A DNA stretch of 64,000 nt from Agathobaculum massiliense (lineage in GTDB: Bacteria; Bacillota; Clostridia; Oscillospirales; Butyricicoccaceae): NCBI RefSeq assembly GCF_900291975.1, contig NZ_OMPN01000001.1:1364001-1428000 (forward strand). The letters run 5' to 3'. The notes beneath the pieces were generated by a model. It saw nothing but the letters and a program-made list of their open reading frames with translations. It searched no databases and was not told the origin of the DNA. Shown one piece after another: positions 49,704-57,199 of the stretch. Every line of letters starts with the position of its first letter. The first letter of the stretch is position 1. Position numbers and translations under genes: made by a program.

Positions 49704-50981
49704 TTACTCCTTTACCGCGAGGACCGCCACGCCGTCCGGAATGACGACGACCTCCGCGTCACGGCCCATGATCTCATACGCCATTTCCAGCGCCTCATCC
49801 GGCGTGGAAGCCGGTATCATGTTCGCCTTGCGGACCAGCTCATGATCCAGATAGGTGGTGACCAGAATGACTTTGTGTTTTTTCAGGATGCGCGCGAAAA
49901 TCTGCGCGCACCACTGTTCGGGGATGGTTTCCTTAGGCGGGATTTTGGAAAGGTACGCGTCGATCTCGTCCACCGTCCCCTTCACGATCAGCTTTTCAAA
50001 ATGCGTGCCTCCCATCCCGTCGCAGCAGGAGGCGCACATGATAATGACGCCGCCCTCCCGACAGCAGGCCTCCGCGGTCGCGACCGCCTTGGGGCTTTGA
50101 TAGAGGTTCTGGTCCAACGGGTAGCCGCCGTTCGAGGTGATGACGATATCCCCCTCCACACTCGGGCACTGCGCCAGGCTGCGCACGAACGTCACGCCCT
50201 TTTCGTGCGCCTGTTCTAGGTCGCCCGCAAAGGCCGCGATCACTTTCTTTTCCGCGTTGAGCGCAACGTTCATGATAAACTGCACATTGACCGCGCGCGC
50301 CGCGCATACCATATCCTCATGGATGGGGTTATGCTCCAGCACGCCTGTTGTGGAATACGGGCTGGAAATCGCCTTGTACGAGTGGTTTTCGTTCACGGTC
50401 GCCGCGTTGCAGATGCCGGGCAGGATGCTTTTGCGCCCGCCCGAGAATCCGGCGAAGAAATGCGGCTCGATAAATCCCTCGGTCACCAGCAGGTCGCAGT
50501 GCAGCGCGACCTTGTTCACCCACAGCTCCGCGCCCGAAGGCAGGTCGCACACCTTTTCGAAATCCTCGTCCACGAACGCCTGATTGACCACGATCTTTTC
50601 GTTGTCCACGATAGCATCGCCGAACATGCGGCGCTGCTCCTCCTCCGTGGTCGCGCGGTGCAGGCCGGTGGCGATCAGGATGGTGATATCCGCCTCCGGA
50701 TTGCCGCGGCGGATCTCCTCCAGCAGCAGCGGCAGCGTCAGCTTGCTGGGTACAGCGCGGGTATGGTCGCTCGTAACCAGTACGATCCGGTTCTTGCCCT
50801 TTGCCAACTCGCACAGCCGCGGTGTGCCGATCGGATTGGCGAGCGCCTCCCGAACCAGCTCGGCTTCCCCTTTGCCGGCATCATAGCTGTCCGTCCGCGA
50901 ATTCAGCTCCGCTTTGAGGTTTTTCTCGTCCACATGCAGTTCCAAGGCAGAGGTATAGTACGGGATAGAAAATGTTTTCAT
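49704..50981 (-). CDS. larA: LarA-family nickel-pincer-dependent 2-hydroxyacid racemase/epimerase
   Basis: Protein of 425 residues of the LarA superfamily. Recognisable motifs: VLVTSDHTRAVPSK-like (IVLVTSDHTRAVPS near 70), ATGLHRATTEEE (near 107), and the GFIEPHFFAGFSGGRKSILPG segment (near 175-195) with the histidines and lysine that bind the nickel pincer nucleotide. LarA homologues racemise lactate, malate, hydroxyglutarate, phenyllactate or epimerise gluconate. The cofactor genes larB, larC and larE are not in the window. First gene of larA-uxaA(small)-uxaA(large)-gntP. I use the ATG at 50981, 6 nt after AGGGTGA, over the TTG two codons earlier. Confidence 0.88.
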   Translation of the reverse strand: MKTFSIPYYTSALELHVDEKNLKAELNSRTDSYDAGKGEAELVREALANPIGTPRLCELAKGKNRIVLVTSDHTRAVPSKLTLPLLLEEIRRGNPEADITILIATGLHRATTEEEQRRMFGDAIVDNEKIVVNQAFVDEDFEKVCDLPSGAELWVNKVALHCDLLVTEGFIEPHFFAGFSGGRKSILPGICNAATVNENHSYKAISSPYSTTGVLEHNPIHEDMVCAARAVNVQFIMNVALNAEKKVIAAFAGDLEQAHEKGVTFVRSLAQCPSVEGDIVITSNGGYPLDQNLYQSPKAVATAEACCREGGVIIMCASCCDGMGGTHFEKLIVKGTVDEIDAYLSKIPPKETIPEQWCAQIFARILKKHKVILVTTYLDHELVRKANMIPASTPDEALEMAYEIMGRDAEVVVIPDGVAVLAVKE

Positions 50982-51032
50982 ATACAATCACCCTATTCTT
51001 TCATTTCCCCGGCATCCAATACAATAATTTGT

Positions 51033-51062
51033 ATGTTGTATTATGTATACATAGTACAACAT
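51033..51062. promoter_or_regulatory. 30-bp operator-like palindrome upstream of larA
   Basis: ATGTTGTA and TACAACAT flank a perfect inner palindrome TATGTATACATA; only one symmetric pair mismatches across 30 bases. The centre GTATAC fits the GntR/FadR-type operator pattern. It overlaps the likely minus-strand promoter (TTGAAT, 17 bp, TACTAT around 51048-51076), so binding would repress the larA operon. The rest of 50982-51289 holds no gene, a C9 tract at 51098-51107 and the yebC terminator. Confidence 0.7.
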
Positions 51063-51222
51063 TTATTTGGCAAATTCAATTGATATATACGACTACCCCC
51101 CCCCTATTTTTGGGCAATATTTACAATATTCACAATTTCCATTGGGAAAATCAACAAGAATTCTTCATTTATTTTGAACAGCTATTCCCGCGCCTCTTCC
51201 AACTGCATAATCATTTTTCTGC

Positions 51223-51256
51223 AAAAAGCACCGGCACAGCCAAGCTGCGCCGGTGC
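51223..51256 (-). terminator. Terminator after yebC
   Basis: GCACCGGCGCAGC and GCTGTGCCGGTGC followed by TTTTTG on the minus strand. Confidence 0.82.
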
Positions 51257-51289
51257 AAATCACTTTCCAAAGCGGAGAGCCGCCTTGCG

Positions 51290-52033
51290 TTATCCCTCGT
51301 AGTCGTCCTCGTTCTCCCAGTTGTGCCAGACCGCCTGCACGTCGTCGTTGTCCTCCAAGTTGTCGAGCAGCTTGCGCATCTGGGCCATGTCCTCCTCTTT
51401 TTCGAGGGTGATATAGTTCTGCGGCACCATTTCCACTTCGGCCTCGACAAAGGAGTACCCCAGCGTTTCGAGCGCCTCGCGCACGGCGGAAAAATCGTCC
51501 GGCGTGGTATAGATTTCAAAGGTTTCCTCATCCGCCTGGAAATCCTCCGCGCCCGCCTCGAGCGCCTGCATCATCACAGTATCCTCGTCCAGCTCGCCGC
51601 GCTCCATAATGATCACGCCCTTTTTATCGAACTGCCAGGATACGCAGTTGGTGGCGCCCAAGCCCGCGCCATACTTATCGAACAGGTGGCGCACATCCGC
51701 GACCGTGCGGTTTTTGTTGTCCGTCAGCGTTTCCACAACAACGGCGACGCCGCCCACGCCGTAGCCCTCATAGTTGTTGGCCTCGTAGTTGACCTGGCCG
51801 TTCGCACCCGAGTATTTGTCCAGCGTGCGCTTGATGTTGTCGTTGGGCATATTGTTGGCCTTGGCCTTGGCGATGCAGTCGCGCAGGCGGGCGTTGAAGT
51901 CCGGATTCGCCGAGCCTCCCTCTTTGATGGCGATCGCCATCTCACGGCCGATTTTGGTGAATATCTTTGCCTTTTTCGCGTCATTCGCGCCCTTGCGCTT
52001 GGCAATATTATGCCACTTGGAATGTCCCGACAT
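51290..52033 (-). CDS. yebC: YebC/PmpR-family regulatory/translation-associated protein
   Basis: Protein of 247 residues starting MSGHSKWHNIAKRKGANDA, the invariant N-terminus of the family; the frame extends 41 codons upstream with no ribosome binding site. Three-domain fold with KANNMPNDNIKRTLDKYSG near 65 and YEGYGVGGVAVVVETLTDN near 90. Members act as transcription regulators and, in recent work, help ribosomes through difficult proline stretches. It is a single gene; the acidic C-terminus (NWENEDDYEG) is typical. Confidence 0.95.
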   Translation of the reverse strand: MSGHSKWHNIAKRKGANDAKKAKIFTKIGREMAIAIKEGGSANPDFNARLRDCIAKAKANNMPNDNIKRTLDKYSGANGQVNYEANNYEGYGVGGVAVVVETLTDNKNRTVADVRHLFDKYGAGLGATNCVSWQFDKKGVIIMERGELDEDTVMMQALEAGAEDFQADEETFEIYTTPDDFSAVREALETLGYSFVEAEVEMVPQNYITLEKEEDMAQMRKLLDNLEDNDDVQAVWHNWENEDDYEG

Positions 52034-52206
52034 GATGGATGTCCCTCTTTCTATCATTATAATAATTAAAACAAACCTGAAAAACGCCGTGCGGCGCAGA
52101 TAGATTCTATCAGGTTTTGCAGCTTTTCGCAAGACCCACGCGTATATTTTCCGCACAACGGGTGCAGACTATCATCGAAAAATCCAAAAAAAGAGGTGAT
52201 TCCGTT

Positions 52207-52320
52207 ATGAGCAAGCAGAACCGCAACCAGAACCCGTCTACCTCGAACCAGCAGCAGAACAACGAGCAGAACAAGAACCAGCAGAATACCCAGAATAAGA
52301 AAAACGACCAGCAGTACTAA
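52207..52320 (+). CDS. Tiny Gln/Asn-rich protein (37 aa)
   Basis: ATG at 52207 with GAGGTG 8 nt upstream. The 37-residue product (MSKQNRNQNPSTSNQQQN...) consists almost only of Gln, Asn, Lys and Ser and ends in Tyr. No fold is expected; small hydrophilic, Gln/Asn-rich proteins of this kind occur among minor small acid-soluble spore proteins and spore-coat-associated peptides, but no named family is matched. A large terminator hairpin follows. Confidence 0.6.
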   Translation: MSKQNRNQNPSTSNQQQNNEQNKNQQNTQNKKNDQQY

Positions 52321-52394
52321 GTCTTTCGCCTGGGGCATGCCGCTTCCAGGCGGGCGGGGCATCGCCGGCTCACGGCCGGACATGCCTGTCACGG

Positions 52395-52441
52395 CAGGGG
52401 GCGCTGAAAATCCTGATTTTCAGCGCCCCCTGCTTTTGCCT
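52395..52441 (+). terminator. Long perfect hairpin terminator
   Basis: GCAGGGGGCGCTGAAAATC and its perfect complement, separated by two bases, then TTTT. A 19-bp uninterrupted stem. Confidence 0.82.
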
Positions 52442-52468
52442 TTCCGGTGGGGCTGGCAGATTCTTTGT

Positions 52469-52498
52469 TTTACATTCCGCGGTCCAGCGTGGTATGAT
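52469..52498 (+). promoter_or_regulatory. Promoter of recQ
   Basis: TTTACA (52469-52474), 18-bp spacer, TATGAT (52493-52498), 32 nt before the recQ start. No LexA box seen. Confidence 0.55.
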
Positions 52499-52529
52499 AG
52501 AAGTGATTCCACCAAAGGAGCTTACGCGC

Positions 52530-54365
52530 ATGGAGACCCCACAAAGCATCTTAAAGCAATATTTCGGCTATGATTCGTTCCGGCCTGGGCAGGGCGAGCT
52601 GGTGCAGTCCATCCTCTCCGGCTGCGACACGCTGGGCATCATGCCGACCGGCGCCGGCAAATCGATCTGCTATCAGGTACCCGCCCTGCTGCTGGACGGC
52701 CTGACGCTGGTCGTTTCCCCGCTGATCTCCCTGATGAAGGACCAGGTCGGCGCGCTGGCCGAGGCGGGCGTACCCGCGGCCTGCGTCAATTCCTCCATGC
52801 CGCCCGCGGAAATGGCCGACGCCCTGTATGCCGCCGAGGCCGGCGCGTGCCGCCTGCTGTATATCGCGCCCGAACGGCTGACCGCCCCCGCATTTCTGGA
52901 TTTTGCGCGCCGGACGCCGATCGCCATGCTCACGGTGGACGAGGCACACTGCATCTCCCAGTGGGGACAGGACTTCCGCCCCAGCTACCTCAAGATTGAG
53001 GAATTTCTCGCCGCCCTGCCCGCGCGTCCCCTGGTTTCCGCATTCACCGCAACGGCGACCGCCCAGGTGCGGGACGATATCGTACGCGCGCTCGGCATGC
53101 GCGAGCCTTACATCAAAACCACAGGCTTCGACCGGCCCAACCTGTACTTCTCGGTCGAGCGCCCCTCCTCCAAGCCGAACGCCCTGCTACGGCTGCTGGC
53201 CGAACGGGCGGGGAAAAGCGGCATCGTGTACTGCGCCACACGCAAAGCCGTGGAGGATGTGTGCGATATGCTGGTGTCCAAGCGCCTGCCCGCTACGCGG
53301 TACCACGCCGGACTGTCCGCGGAGGAGCGGCAGCTGAACCAGGATGATTTCCTCTACGACCGCAGGCCCATCATGGTGGCGACCAATGCGTTCGGCATGG
53401 GCATCGACAAATCCAACGTGTCCTTCGTCATCCACTACAACATGCCGAAAAACATGGAGAGTTATTATCAGGAGGCGGGCCGCGCCGGACGCGACGGAGA
53501 GCCGGCCGACTGCATCCTGCTGTACAGCGGGCAGGATGTGCATACGGCGGAATTCCTGATTGAGCGTAGCCGCGAGGCCGAGGACGATGCGCTCGCCCCA
53601 GCCGTGCGCCAGCATCTGCTCGAACGCGATCGGGAGCGGCTGCGCCGGATGACCTTTTACGCCACAACCACCGAATGCCTGCGCCGGACCATCCTGCGGT
53701 ATTTCGGGGAAGAGGCGCCCCTGTCCTGCGGACACTGCGGCAACTGCGACACCACCTTCGAGCAGGTGGACGCGACGGTCGAGGCACAAAAGATCCTGTC
53801 CTGCGTATACCGTCTGAGCGAGCGCGGCCTGCATTTCGGGCGGGTGATCATCGCCGCCGTACTGACCGGCAGCAAAAGCGAAAAGATCGATCAATTCCGG
53901 CTGGACACGCTCTCCACCTACGGCATCATGGCGGACGCGACCGCCGCGCGCGTGCGCCAGTTGACCGACGCGCTGATCGAGCGCGGACATCTGCGGACCG
54001 ATCCGGCGCGGTACAACGCGCTGTTCCTCACCCCGTCCGGTAACGCGCTCATGCGCGGGCGGGATACCTTCGTCCTCCGTCTGCCGCGCGAAAAGGCGCC
54101 CGCAGCCCGCGCCGCGGAGTCCAGCGCGGCCATGGACCAGGACCTGTTCGGCCTCCTGCGCGCCCTGCGCACGGCGCTGGCGCAAAAGGCGCATGTGCCG
54201 CCCTACGTCATTTTCTCCAACGCCACGCTGAGCGACATGGCGGCGCGCCAGCCCATCACGGAATTTGAGCTGCTCGCCGTGCGCGGCGTGGGCGAGGCCA
54301 AGGCCAGACGCTACGGCGGGGCCTTTCTGGAGGAGATCAAGCGTTACCTGCAGGAAAAGGCGTAG
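52530..54365 (+). CDS. recQ: ATP-dependent DNA helicase RecQ
   Basis: RecQ, 611 residues, a 3'-5' helicase in recombination and fork repair. Walker A MPTGAGKS (38-45), DEAH box TVDEAHCISQWGQDFRP (near 137), motif V/VI ATNAFGMGIDKSNV and QEAGRAGRDGE. The RecQ-Ct zinc site uses CLRR ... CGHCGNC (near 385-407), a winged-helix domain follows (about 415-510) and an HRDC domain closes the protein (LRALRTALAQKAHVPPYVIF near 550). ATG at 52530 with AAAGGAG 9 nt upstream; 12 further codons lie over the promoter and are dropped. Confidence 0.96.
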   Translation: METPQSILKQYFGYDSFRPGQGELVQSILSGCDTLGIMPTGAGKSICYQVPALLLDGLTLVVSPLISLMKDQVGALAEAGVPAACVNSSMPPAEMADALYAAEAGACRLLYIAPERLTAPAFLDFARRTPIAMLTVDEAHCISQWGQDFRPSYLKIEEFLAALPARPLVSAFTATATAQVRDDIVRALGMREPYIKTTGFDRPNLYFSVERPSSKPNALLRLLAERAGKSGIVYCATRKAVEDVCDMLVSKRLPATRYHAGLSAEERQLNQDDFLYDRRPIMVATNAFGMGIDKSNVSFVIHYNMPKNMESYYQEAGRAGRDGEPADCILLYSGQDVHTAEFLIERSREAEDDALAPAVRQHLLERDRERLRRMTFYATTTECLRRTILRYFGEEAPLSCGHCGNCDTTFEQVDATVEAQKILSCVYRLSERGLHFGRVIIAAVLTGSKSEKIDQFRLDTLSTYGIMADATAARVRQLTDALIERGHLRTDPARYNALFLTPSGNALMRGRDTFVLRLPREKAPAARAAESSAAMDQDLFGLLRALRTALAQKAHVPPYVIFSNATLSDMAARQPITEFELLAVRGVGEAKARRYGGAFLEEIKRYLQEKA

Positions 54366-54391
54366 GGCGGCAATGCCGCCCTACGCCTTTT
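54355..54391. terminator. Bidirectional terminator between recQ and the MerR gene
   Basis: AAAAGGCGTAGGGCGGC-aat-GCCGCCCTACGCCTTTT, a perfect 17-bp stem that includes the recQ stop codon. It serves both convergent genes. Confidence 0.9.
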
Positions 54392-54398
54392 CTTATCC

Positions 54399-55157
54399 TC
54401 ACCGCGCCCAATACTGTACCGCGTCGCACAGGAACTGTGCGCAGCCGGCCAGCTTGCGGTCGTAATAGGCGGTGAATCGTTCGTCCGCCGTGTAACCCGC
54501 GGCCAGCGCGCGGTGCGCCTGCGCGGTATAGTCCCTCCACGTCATGCCCAGCCAGGTTTTATGCAGCCGGACAATGCGCTCTCCGGACGGCCCCTTGGGA
54601 TCGTCCCCCGCGCGCACCGCGTCTTCCAGCGCTCGCTGCACCTCGTCCTTCAGCGCTTCGAAACGCTCATAATCCGCCTCGGTCATGGCCAGCACCGCGG
54701 CGTTCGCCGCGTCGGCCTGCCCGTCTCCGTATTTGGCGCGCACTTCGGCGCCGTACCGTGCCTCGTTCTCCCATACGATTTTGTGTTTGAACGCCTCAAA
54801 TTTTTCCGTATCGCTCATCTCTGTCTCTCCTTTCAGGGAACGGATGGTTTTTTGCACCGTCTCAATCAGGGCGGTGGTCTGCGCCTGCCGTGCATACAGG
54901 GCCGACAAATGGCTTTCCAGTGCGCGCAGCCGGTCGAAACCGTCCGCCTGCACGATGCGGGCGATCTCTTTCAGCGGCACGCCCAACGCCCGATAAAACA
55001 GGATCTGTTGCAGCAGGTCGACCTCCCGCTCCCCGTACAGGCGGTAGCCGGCTTCGGTCGTGCCGCTCGGCCGCAGCAGCCCGATCTGGTCATAGTACCG
55101 CAGGGTGCGCGCGCTCACCCCCGCCAGCCCCGCCAGCGCGTGAATCCCGTATTCCAT
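54399..55157 (-). CDS. MerR-family regulator with TipAS-type ligand-binding domain
   Basis: Protein of 252 residues. The N-terminal MerR domain (1-75) begins YGIHALAGLAGVSARTLRYYDQ and has a winged helix, followed by a long dimer coiled coil (about 80-120). The C-terminal part (about 130-250) is a TipAS antibiotic-recognition domain (FEAFKHKIVWENEARYGAEV, HRALAAGYTADERFTAYYD), a globin-like fold that captures thiopeptides or other multi-ring antibiotics. In TipAL such binding activates transcription, mainly of the gene itself. Its own promoter has the 19-bp spacer used by MerR proteins. No resistance gene is next to it. Confidence 0.9.
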   Translation of the reverse strand: MEYGIHALAGLAGVSARTLRYYDQIGLLRPSGTTEAGYRLYGEREVDLLQQILFYRALGVPLKEIARIVQADGFDRLRALESHLSALYARQAQTTALIETVQKTIRSLKGETEMSDTEKFEAFKHKIVWENEARYGAEVRAKYGDGQADAANAAVLAMTEADYERFEALKDEVQRALEDAVRAGDDPKGPSGERIVRLHKTWLGMTWRDYTAQAHRALAAGYTADERFTAYYDRKLAGCAQFLCDAVQYWAR

Positions 55158-55179
55158 CGTTTTTCACCTCCCTGCCCTT

Positions 55180-55210
55180 AGTATAGCGGTTTACGCTGCG
55201 TCAAAGTCAA
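55180..55210 (-). promoter_or_regulatory. MerR-type promoter with a 19-bp spacer
   Basis: Minus strand TTGACT (55205-55210), 19-bp spacer, TATACT (55180-55185). Good boxes with an over-long spacer are the mark of promoters activated by MerR-type twisting, so the regulator probably controls itself. Confidence 0.75.
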
Positions 55211-55229
55211 CCCTGTTTGTGAAAATATT

Positions 55230-55258
55230 TTGCTTCCTGCGCGGAACTGCGGTATCAT
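55230..55258 (+). promoter_or_regulatory. Promoter of the PfkB-family kinase gene
   Basis: TTGCTT (55230-55235), 17-bp spacer, TATCAT (55253-55258); divergent from the MerR promoter and 20 bp away from it. Confidence 0.55.
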
Positions 55259-55290
55259 ACTATTATAATAAGGAAGAGGAGGCAGCCTCC

Positions 55291-56214
55291 ATGATCTATA
55301 CCGTTACACTCAATCCCTCGCTGGATTATCTTGTCCAGACCGACCGCCTCCGCCCGGGCAGGCTGTGCCGCATACACGGCGAAACCCTGCGCCCCGGCGG
55401 GAAAGGCGTCAATGTTTCGCTTGTCTGCGCGGCGCTCAGCCTGTCCACGCGCGCGCTCGGCTTTATCGCGGGCGGCACGGGTGCGCTGTTCGCCTCCCTG
55501 CTGGCCGAAACCGGCGTGGAATACGATTTCTGCCGTTTGGGGCGGGGCATGACGCGCATCAACGTCAAGGTTTGCGCGCGCGAGCAGACCGAGCTTAACG
55601 GCGCGGGGCCTGATATCCCCGCGGACGCGCTCGAAAAGCTGGCCGCGTCGCTGGACACGCTCGGCGGCGGGGACTGGCTCGTTCTGTCCGGTTCGGTCCC
55701 GTCCGGCGTGCCGACGGATATTTACGCCCGCCTGCTCGACCGCGTGCGGGCAAACGGCGTACACACGCTCGTCGACGCCTCGGACGACGCGCTCAAAAAC
55801 GCCCTGCCATGCGCACCCGACCTGATCAAGCCTAACCTGGAGGAGCTGGACGCGCTGGTCGGCGGCGCGCCGCGCAGCCCTGCTGGCATCGCCGCCTGCG
55901 CGCGCGAGCTGCAGGCCGCGGGCGCGAAGGACATCCTTGTTTCCTGCGGGCCGGACGGAGCCGTACTCGTCCCCGCTACCGGCGCAGCGCTCCATCTGGA
56001 CGCCCCCGCCGGCCAGGTGGTCCAAACCGTCGGCTCCGGCGACTCCATGGCCGCCGGCTGGCTGTACGCGCGCCTGCATGGCTTTTCCGCACCCGAGGCG
56101 CTGCGCTTCGCGGTCGCTGCGGGCAGCGCGGCCGCGTTCTGCGGCTGGCTCCCTGACCGCGCCGCGGTCGAGGCGGTGCTGCGCCGCACCGCCGCCCCAA
56201 CGGAAATCCGATAA
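55291..56214 (+). CDS. PfkB-family 1-phosphofructokinase/tagatose-6-phosphate kinase type
   Basis: Sugar kinase of 307 residues. Motifs: MIYTVTLNPSLDYLV (start), RPGGKGVNVSLVC near 38 (PfkB signature 1), IKPNLEELDALVGG (near 180) and QVVQTVGSGDSMAAGWLYA (near 245) with the catalytic aspartate in GSGDS. The N-terminal pattern fits FruK/LacC, kinases of fructose-1-phosphate or tagatose-6-phosphate, but no fructose PTS or regulator adjoins. Start at 55291 has GAGGAGG upstream. It is followed by rfbD but with its own promoter-like AT-rich gap. Confidence 0.87.
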   Translation: MIYTVTLNPSLDYLVQTDRLRPGRLCRIHGETLRPGGKGVNVSLVCAALSLSTRALGFIAGGTGALFASLLAETGVEYDFCRLGRGMTRINVKVCAREQTELNGAGPDIPADALEKLAASLDTLGGGDWLVLSGSVPSGVPTDIYARLLDRVRANGVHTLVDASDDALKNALPCAPDLIKPNLEELDALVGGAPRSPAGIAACARELQAAGAKDILVSCGPDGAVLVPATGAALHLDAPAGQVVQTVGSGDSMAAGWLYARLHGFSAPEALRFAVAAGSAAAFCGWLPDRAAVEAVLRRTAAPTEIR

Positions 56215-56338
56215 TTTTTCTTCCGCAGCGCACACTTTTATGGTATACTGATACTCCATGCGCGCAAAATCTGAATATACAGGCGCATGCCCGAATGGAA
56301 CTGCGGTTTCGATCGAAGATTATATCGAGAGGTGTTTT

Positions 56339-57199
56339 ATGAGTATCACGACACGCGTCTGGATCGCAGGCGCAGGCGGCCGTTTGGGTTCCGCTCTGTG
56401 CCGCCGGTTCGACCGCAACACAGGCTTCCGGCTGCTGGCAAGCGACCTTGACGTTCGGGTGGAGGACAGCTTCCAGGTCGGCCACTTCGCCGACCTCAAC
56501 CATCCCGACGTTATTATCAACTGCGCCGGCCTGACCGACGTGCGCGCCTGCGAGCGGCAGCCGGAGGAAGCGTATAAGGTCAATGCCATCGGCGCGCGCA
56601 ATCTCGCGGTCGCCGCGCGGCGCATCGACGCCAAGCTGATCCAGCTGTCGACCGACGACGTTTTCGACGGCGCAGCCTCATCCGCGCTGTGCGAGTTCGA
56701 CGACGCGCATCCGGCGACCATGTATGGCAAAAGCAAGTACGCTGGGGAAAAGCTGGTGCGCGAGCTGACGGATAAGCACGTGATCGTGCGTTCCTCTTGG
56801 CTGTACGGCGCCGGGGCGGACGATTTCGTCGACCAGGTGCTGCAGGCGGCGGCACGCGGGGAAACCGTGCGCCTGCCCGAGGACGAGATTTCCTCCCCGA
56901 CCTCGGCGGACGCGCTCGCCGGCTTTATCGAATACCTGGTCAGGGCGCGTGAATACGGGCTGTACCACGCCTCCTGCGAAGGGGCCTGCTCGCGCGCGGA
57001 ATTCGCGCGCGAGATCCTCCGTCTGAGCGGCTTCGCGGATTCCGTTGTGGAGCCTGCGGCCGCAGACGAAACGCTGCGCCCGCGCTTTACACTGCTGGAC
57101 AACATGATGATGCGCATTACCGGCATCTACCATATGCCGGACTGGCGGGAGGCGCTTGGCATGTATCTGTCGGAGCGGAACGCGGGAGGGCTGGCATGA
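56339..57199 (+). CDS. rfbD: dTDP-4-dehydrorhamnose reductase-type SDR protein (RfbD)
   Basis: Short-chain dehydrogenase of 286 residues. Rossmann motif VWIAGAGGRLGSALCRRF; INCAGLTDVRACERQ and QLSTDDVFDG; catalytic YGKSKYAGEKLV (YxxxK near 125-129); VRSSWLYGAG. It reduces dTDP-4-keto-rhamnose, the last step of dTDP-L-rhamnose synthesis. No rfbA, B or C lie near, so a different 4-keto sugar or stand-alone arrangement is possible. The start at 56339 follows GAGAGG. It overlaps the symporter gene by four bases, an unexpected partner. Confidence 0.85.
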   Translation: MSITTRVWIAGAGGRLGSALCRRFDRNTGFRLLASDLDVRVEDSFQVGHFADLNHPDVIINCAGLTDVRACERQPEEAYKVNAIGARNLAVAARRIDAKLIQLSTDDVFDGAASSALCEFDDAHPATMYGKSKYAGEKLVRELTDKHVIVRSSWLYGAGADDFVDQVLQAAARGETVRLPEDEISSPTSADALAGFIEYLVRAREYGLYHASCEGACSRAEFAREILRLSGFADSVVEPAAADETLRPRFTLLDNMMMRITGIYHMPDWREALGMYLSERNAGGLA

